Assembly (NCBI RefSeq): GCF_002742625.1
Contig: NZ_PEBF01000001.1
Span: 1,426,001-1,490,000 of the forward strand
DNA length: 64,000 bases
Source: Caulobacter sp. FWC2
GTDB taxonomy: Bacteria; Pseudomonadota; Alphaproteobacteria; Caulobacterales; Caulobacteraceae
Direction of reading: 5' to 3'
In this document: positions 61,041-64,000 of the stretch, piece after piece
Layout of the letters: every line of letters begins with the position of its first letter
How positions within the stretch are numbered: the stretch's first letter is position 1
Program-made: the position numbers and the translations under genes
The notes under the pieces: model-generated
Seen by the model: only the letters and a program-made list of their open reading frames with translations
Databases searched by the model: none
Told to the model about the DNA's origin: nothing

Positions 61041-62272
61041 CGCTGGCGGTGGCCTCTGCCGAGAGTCCCGAGCGCCGCACGCGGTGGCTGGGGGCGCTCG
61101 CCGTCTTCCTGATGGTGATGACGCCACTGGTCGGCTACCTGGCGCCGCTAGGCTTCGCGCCGCTGCTGGCCGTGGTCGGCCTGCTGGCGACGCCCAGCCT
61201 GGCGCGCTCGCGTCCGCCGCTGCTGCCGCTGTTCGCCCTGATGCTGCTGGTGCTGTGGGCGCTGGTCAGCCTGAGTTGGAGCCCGGCCGCGCCGGCCTTG
61301 TCCGAGCTCAAGCGCGACAAGGACATCGGCGCCTTCACCGCCCTTAAGCTGGTTCTGGAGCTGGGGCTCTACGGGACCGCGGCCGCCACGCTCGGAACCC
61401 TGTCGCACCGCTCGGCGCGGCTGGCGGGGCGGGTGATGCTGTTCGGCATGATCGCCCTGGCGGCGCTGACCTTCCTCGACGCCGCGATGCAGGCCAGGAT
61501 CTACCAGGCGATCCGGGCCGCGACCCACGACCCCATTCGGCCCGACCTGGCGGTGGTGAAGGTGTCGATGCCGATCTATCCGCTGGTGCTGCTGTTCTGG
61601 CCCTGCGTGCGGCTGCTGGACGCCTGGGGCTTCCGCGGTCGCAATGTGCTGATCGCGACCCTGGCGCTGATGATCCTGGCGGCCTCGCACTTCACCAGCG
61701 CCGACGCCTCGGGCGCCGCCCTGCTGCTGGGCGGTGTGGCCTGGCTGGGGGCGCGGATCATCGGCAAGCCGTTCGTGCGCGGCATGATCCCCGCCGTCTC
61801 GACCCTGTTCATCTTCGCGCCGATGGTGGTGCTGTGGGGCGTGCGCTCGGGCCTGTTCGCGTGGCTGCACGCCATAGCCCCGCCGTCGTGGGACGCGCGG
61901 CTGAACATCTGGGCGTTCGCCGCCAACAAGATCGTCGAGCACGCCCTGCGCGGCTGGGGCATCGACGCCAGCCGGGTCTTCGGCGCGGCCATCCCGCTGC
62001 ACACGCACAACGCCGCCCTGCAGCTGTGGCTGGAGCTGGGCGCCCTGGGCGCGGCCCTGGCGGCGGCCTTCTTCGCCTGGGTGCTGTATCGGATCGTGGC
62101 GTGGACCGGCGAGAACCGCCGAGACGGCGCGATGGCGGCGGCGACACTGACGGCCTATGTGATGATCGGCGGGCTCAGCTTCGGCGTCTGGCAGGAGTGG
62201 TGGCTGGCCCTGGGCGTCATCGCGGCCGTCGGTTGTTCGATCGCGCAAAAATCGAGCGCCGCACGGCGTTAG
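61037..62272 (+). CDS. O-antigen ligase/polymerase-like membrane protein
   Basis: A 411-aa inner-membrane protein with about eleven hydrophobic segments. It has a long periplasmic loop toward the C-terminus (APPSWDARLNIWAFAANKIV, HTHNAALQLWLELGALG) containing the Arg and His typical of the Wzy_C/O-antigen ligase family. It might ligate or polymerise a surface glycan. It overlaps gor by 4 bp (ATGA), an unusual partner. Function not assignable more precisely. Confidence 0.85.
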   Translation: MTLAVASAESPERRTRWLGALAVFLMVMTPLVGYLAPLGFAPLLAVVGLLATPSLARSRPPLLPLFALMLLVLWALVSLSWSPAAPALSELKRDKDIGAFTALKLVLELGLYGTAAATLGTLSHRSARLAGRVMLFGMIALAALTFLDAAMQARIYQAIRAATHDPIRPDLAVVKVSMPIYPLVLLFWPCVRLLDAWGFRGRNVLIATLALMILAASHFTSADASGAALLLGGVAWLGARIIGKPFVRGMIPAVSTLFIFAPMVVLWGVRSGLFAWLHAIAPPSWDARLNIWAFAANKIVEHALRGWGIDASRVFGAAIPLHTHNAALQLWLELGALGAALAAAFFAWVLYRIVAWTGENRRDGAMAAATLTAYVMIGGLSFGVWQEWWLALGVIAAVGCSIAQKSSAARR

Positions 62273-62383
62273 CGCGACCACGACTTTCTCACCTTGGCGG
62301 ATCTACGGTGTTCAGCCGCACGATTTTGCCTTTTAGTTCCTTTCGCGGTATCTACGCCGCCCTCTCAGTTATCGAGCTCCGTC

Positions 62384-63763
62384 ATGACCGCCCGCTGGAC
62401 ACCCGCCGCCTGGAGAGCCAAGCCCGCCAAGCACATGCCCACGGATTATCCGGACAAGGCCGCGGTCGAGCGGGTCGAGCAGACCCTGCGCCAGATGCCG
62501 CCGCTGGTCTTCGCCGGAGAAGCGCGCCGCCTGAAGAGCCTGCTGGGCGATGTGGCCGAGGGTCGGGCGTTCCTGCTGCAGGGCGGCGATTGCGCCGAGA
62601 GCTTCAAGGAATTCCACGCGGACAACATCCGCGACACCTTCCGCCTGATCCTGCAGATGGCGGTGGTGCTGACCTTCGCTGGCGGCAAGCCGGTGGTGAA
62701 GGTGGGCCGTATCGCCGGCCAGTTCGCCAAGCCGCGCTCGGAGCCTATCGAGACGATCGGCGAGACGACCCTGCCGTCCTATCGTGGCGACATCATCAAC
62801 GGCATGGACTTCACGTCCGAAGAGCGCGTGCCCGATCCGGACCGCCTGATGAAGGCCTACGGTCAGTCGGCCGCGACCCTGAACCTGCTGCGCGCCTTCG
62901 CCAACGGCGGCTACGCCGACCTGCACAACATCCACCGCTGGACCCTGGGCTTCGTCGGCGACAGCCCGCAGGGCGCTCGATATCGCGAGCTGTCCGACAA
63001 GATCACCGAGAGCCTGGCCTTTATGGCCGCCATCGGCGTCACCCCCCAGAGCCATCCGGGCATGCATCAGGTGGAGTTCTTCACTAGCCACGAGGCCCTG
63101 CTGCTGGGCTTCGAGGAAGCCATGACCCGCGTCGATAGCACCTCGGGCGACTGGTACGACACCAGCGCCCACCTGCTGTGGATCGGTGAGCGCACCCGTC
63201 AGCTGGACGGGGCGCACATCGAGTTCATGCGCGGCGTGAAAAATCCGATCGGCCTGAAATGCGGCCCGACCATGGAGGGCGACGATCTCCTGCGGCTGAT
63301 CGACGTGCTGAACCCCAACAACGAGCCGGGCCGCCTGACCCTCTACGGGCGCTTCGGTTCGGACAAGATCGCCGACCGCCTGCCGCGCCTGATGAAGGCC
63401 ACCAAGTCGGCCGGCCGCTCGGTGGTCTGGGCCACCGATCCGATGCACGGCAACACGCTGAAGGCCTCGACCGGCTACAAGACCCGTCCGTTCGACCGCA
63501 TTCTCGCCGAAGTGAAGAGCTTCGTGGAGATCGCCCAAGCCGAAGGCGTCCATCCGGGCGGCGTGCACCTGGAGATGACCGGCCAGAACGTCACCGAATG
63601 CCTGGGCGGCGCCCGGGCGGTTTCGGAGACGGATCTAGCCGATCGCTACCACACGCACTGCGACCCGCGTCTGAACGGCGAGCAGGCGCTGGAGCTCGCC
63701 TTCCTGGTGGCCGAGAAGCTGAAATCCGATCGCGACGACCAGCGCCGGCAAGCGGCGGGTTAA
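62384..63763 (+). CDS. 3-deoxy-7-phosphoheptulonate synthase, class II
   Basis: A 459-aa class II (plant-type) DAHP synthase catalysing the first shikimate step, phosphoenolpyruvate plus erythrose-4-phosphate. Motifs: [57 protein letters not shown], and [16 protein letters not shown]. Class II DAHP synthases are the usual type in Caulobacter. ATG 62384 begins the family N-terminus ([10 protein letters not shown]), not the upstream ATG 62294. Confidence 0.95.
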   Translation: MTARWTPAAWRAKPAKHMPTDYPDKAAVERVEQTLRQMPPLVFAGEARRLKSLLGDVAEGRAFLLQGGDCAESFKEFHADNIRDTFRLILQMAVVLTFAGGKPVVKVGRIAGQFAKPRSEPIETIGETTLPSYRGDIINGMDFTSEERVPDPDRLMKAYGQSAATLNLLRAFANGGYADLHNIHRWTLGFVGDSPQGARYRELSDKITESLAFMAAIGVTPQSHPGMHQVEFFTSHEALLLGFEEAMTRVDSTSGDWYDTSAHLLWIGERTRQLDGAHIEFMRGVKNPIGLKCGPTMEGDDLLRLIDVLNPNNEPGRLTLYGRFGSDKIADRLPRLMKATKSAGRSVVWATDPMHGNTLKASTGYKTRPFDRILAEVKSFVEIAQAEGVHPGGVHLEMTGQNVTECLGGARAVSETDLADRYHTHCDPRLNGEQALELAFLVAEKLKSDRDDQRRQAAG

Positions 63764-63908
63764 GCCTGCGGCTGGCGATCGTCGCTGGTGCGGCGATCCT
63801 GAGTGATCGCTGTTCAGCTTGAGCGAACATTGAAAGGTTTGCGATGCGGCGCGACGCGTCTTGACCCGTCGCGCGGCGCTCTCCAATGGTTGCTTAAGGG
63901 AGAGATGA

Positions 63909-64000
63909 ATGCGTTTGCGTCAGAAGATTAAGCGGGAAATCCGCTTCCTGAAGGGCCTGTCCCGGACGCTGAAGCGCGTGAAGTCCATCGCTCCCGACAG
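63909..64000 (+). CDS. Start of an unidentified gene (cut by window end)
   Basis: ATG 63909 opens a frame that runs to the end: MRLRQKIKREIRFLKGLS then RTLKRVKSIAPDS. GGGAGAGATGA lies upstream as a Shine-Dalgarno (AGGGAGAG). The basic N-terminus is reminiscent of Caulobacter acyl-CoA synthetases, but 30 residues are too few to be sure. The 145-bp gap before it holds a hairpin, GCGCGACG / CGTCGCGC at 63849-63874, which has no T-run and might weakly terminate the DAHP synthase transcript. Confidence 0.5.
   Translation, partial: MRLRQKIKREIRFLKGLSRTLKRVKSIAPD

Noticed and set aside
1..64000. CRISPR arrays, insertion sequences, prophage genes, rRNA operon
   Set aside because: No regularly spaced repeats, transposase, integrase or phage structural motifs, or rRNA sequence were recognised on reading the window.

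Overview
The window is high-GC DNA that reads as a chromosomal segment of an alphaproteobacterium of the Caulobacteraceae, most likely Caulobacter. Pointers are a full TTAA-N7-TTAA CtrA box (3690-3704), a DUF2336 protein, two TonB-dependent receptors of the Xanthomonas/Caulobacter type, short ATGA/TGATG gene overlaps and class II DAHP synthase. Species cannot be fixed from the sequence alone.

Layout. (1) 0-21 kb, mostly housekeeping: a truncated XRE regulator, a ThiO-like oxidase, acyl-CoA dehydrogenase, TonB, a lytic transglycosylase with a CtrA box, a type III CoA-transferase, a membrane hybrid histidine kinase, DUF2336, a Nudix hydrolase, a four-gene Mla-type lipid transport operon (9788-13339), a globin-coupled chemoreceptor, a LacI/MFS pair, an rRNA/tRNA methyltransferase, a secreted alpha/beta hydrolase and a WYL regulator/GST pair with a perfect 20-bp palindrome between them. 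(2) About 21.1-56.0 kb, one large accessory block for plant pectin, specifically rhamnogalacturonan. (3) 56.2-64 kb, core genes again: tRNA-Val(CAC), gph, glmU-rpiA, gor, an O-antigen-ligase-like protein, DAHP synthase and the start of another gene.

How the pectin block works (inferred from gene families). Secreted or periplasmic enzymes cut the polymer: pectate lyase (39460), GH28 (45296), GH78 alpha-L-rhamnosidase (46666), a GH105-DUF4861 fusion (49765), a second GH88/105 (25930), oligogalacturonate lyase (43854), plus an unassigned 756-aa secreted protein (37050) and a LamG-like protein (55333). Three TonB-dependent receptors (22286, 41077, 52264) would import oligosaccharides. The sugars then split two ways. 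Unsaturated uronate goes to KduI (25030). L-rhamnose enters by RhaT and is oxidised by a complete non-phosphorylating route: rhamnose dehydrogenase, lactonase, RhmD, 2-keto-3-deoxyrhamnonate dehydrogenase and a diketo-acid hydrolase give pyruvate and L-lactate, and LldD turns the lactate into pyruvate. KduD, KdgK and Eda are not in the window.

Regulation visible in the DNA: two FadR-like GntR regulators, an IclR regulator at the divergent rhamnose promoter, TGGT-N3-ACCA palindromes at the first receptor/kduI region and at the pectate lyase promoter, and a shared GACACCGGTATC-type palindrome directly upstream of both larger receptors. Intrinsic terminators follow all three receptor genes, and two nested-palindrome repeat elements fill two convergent gene junctions in the block.
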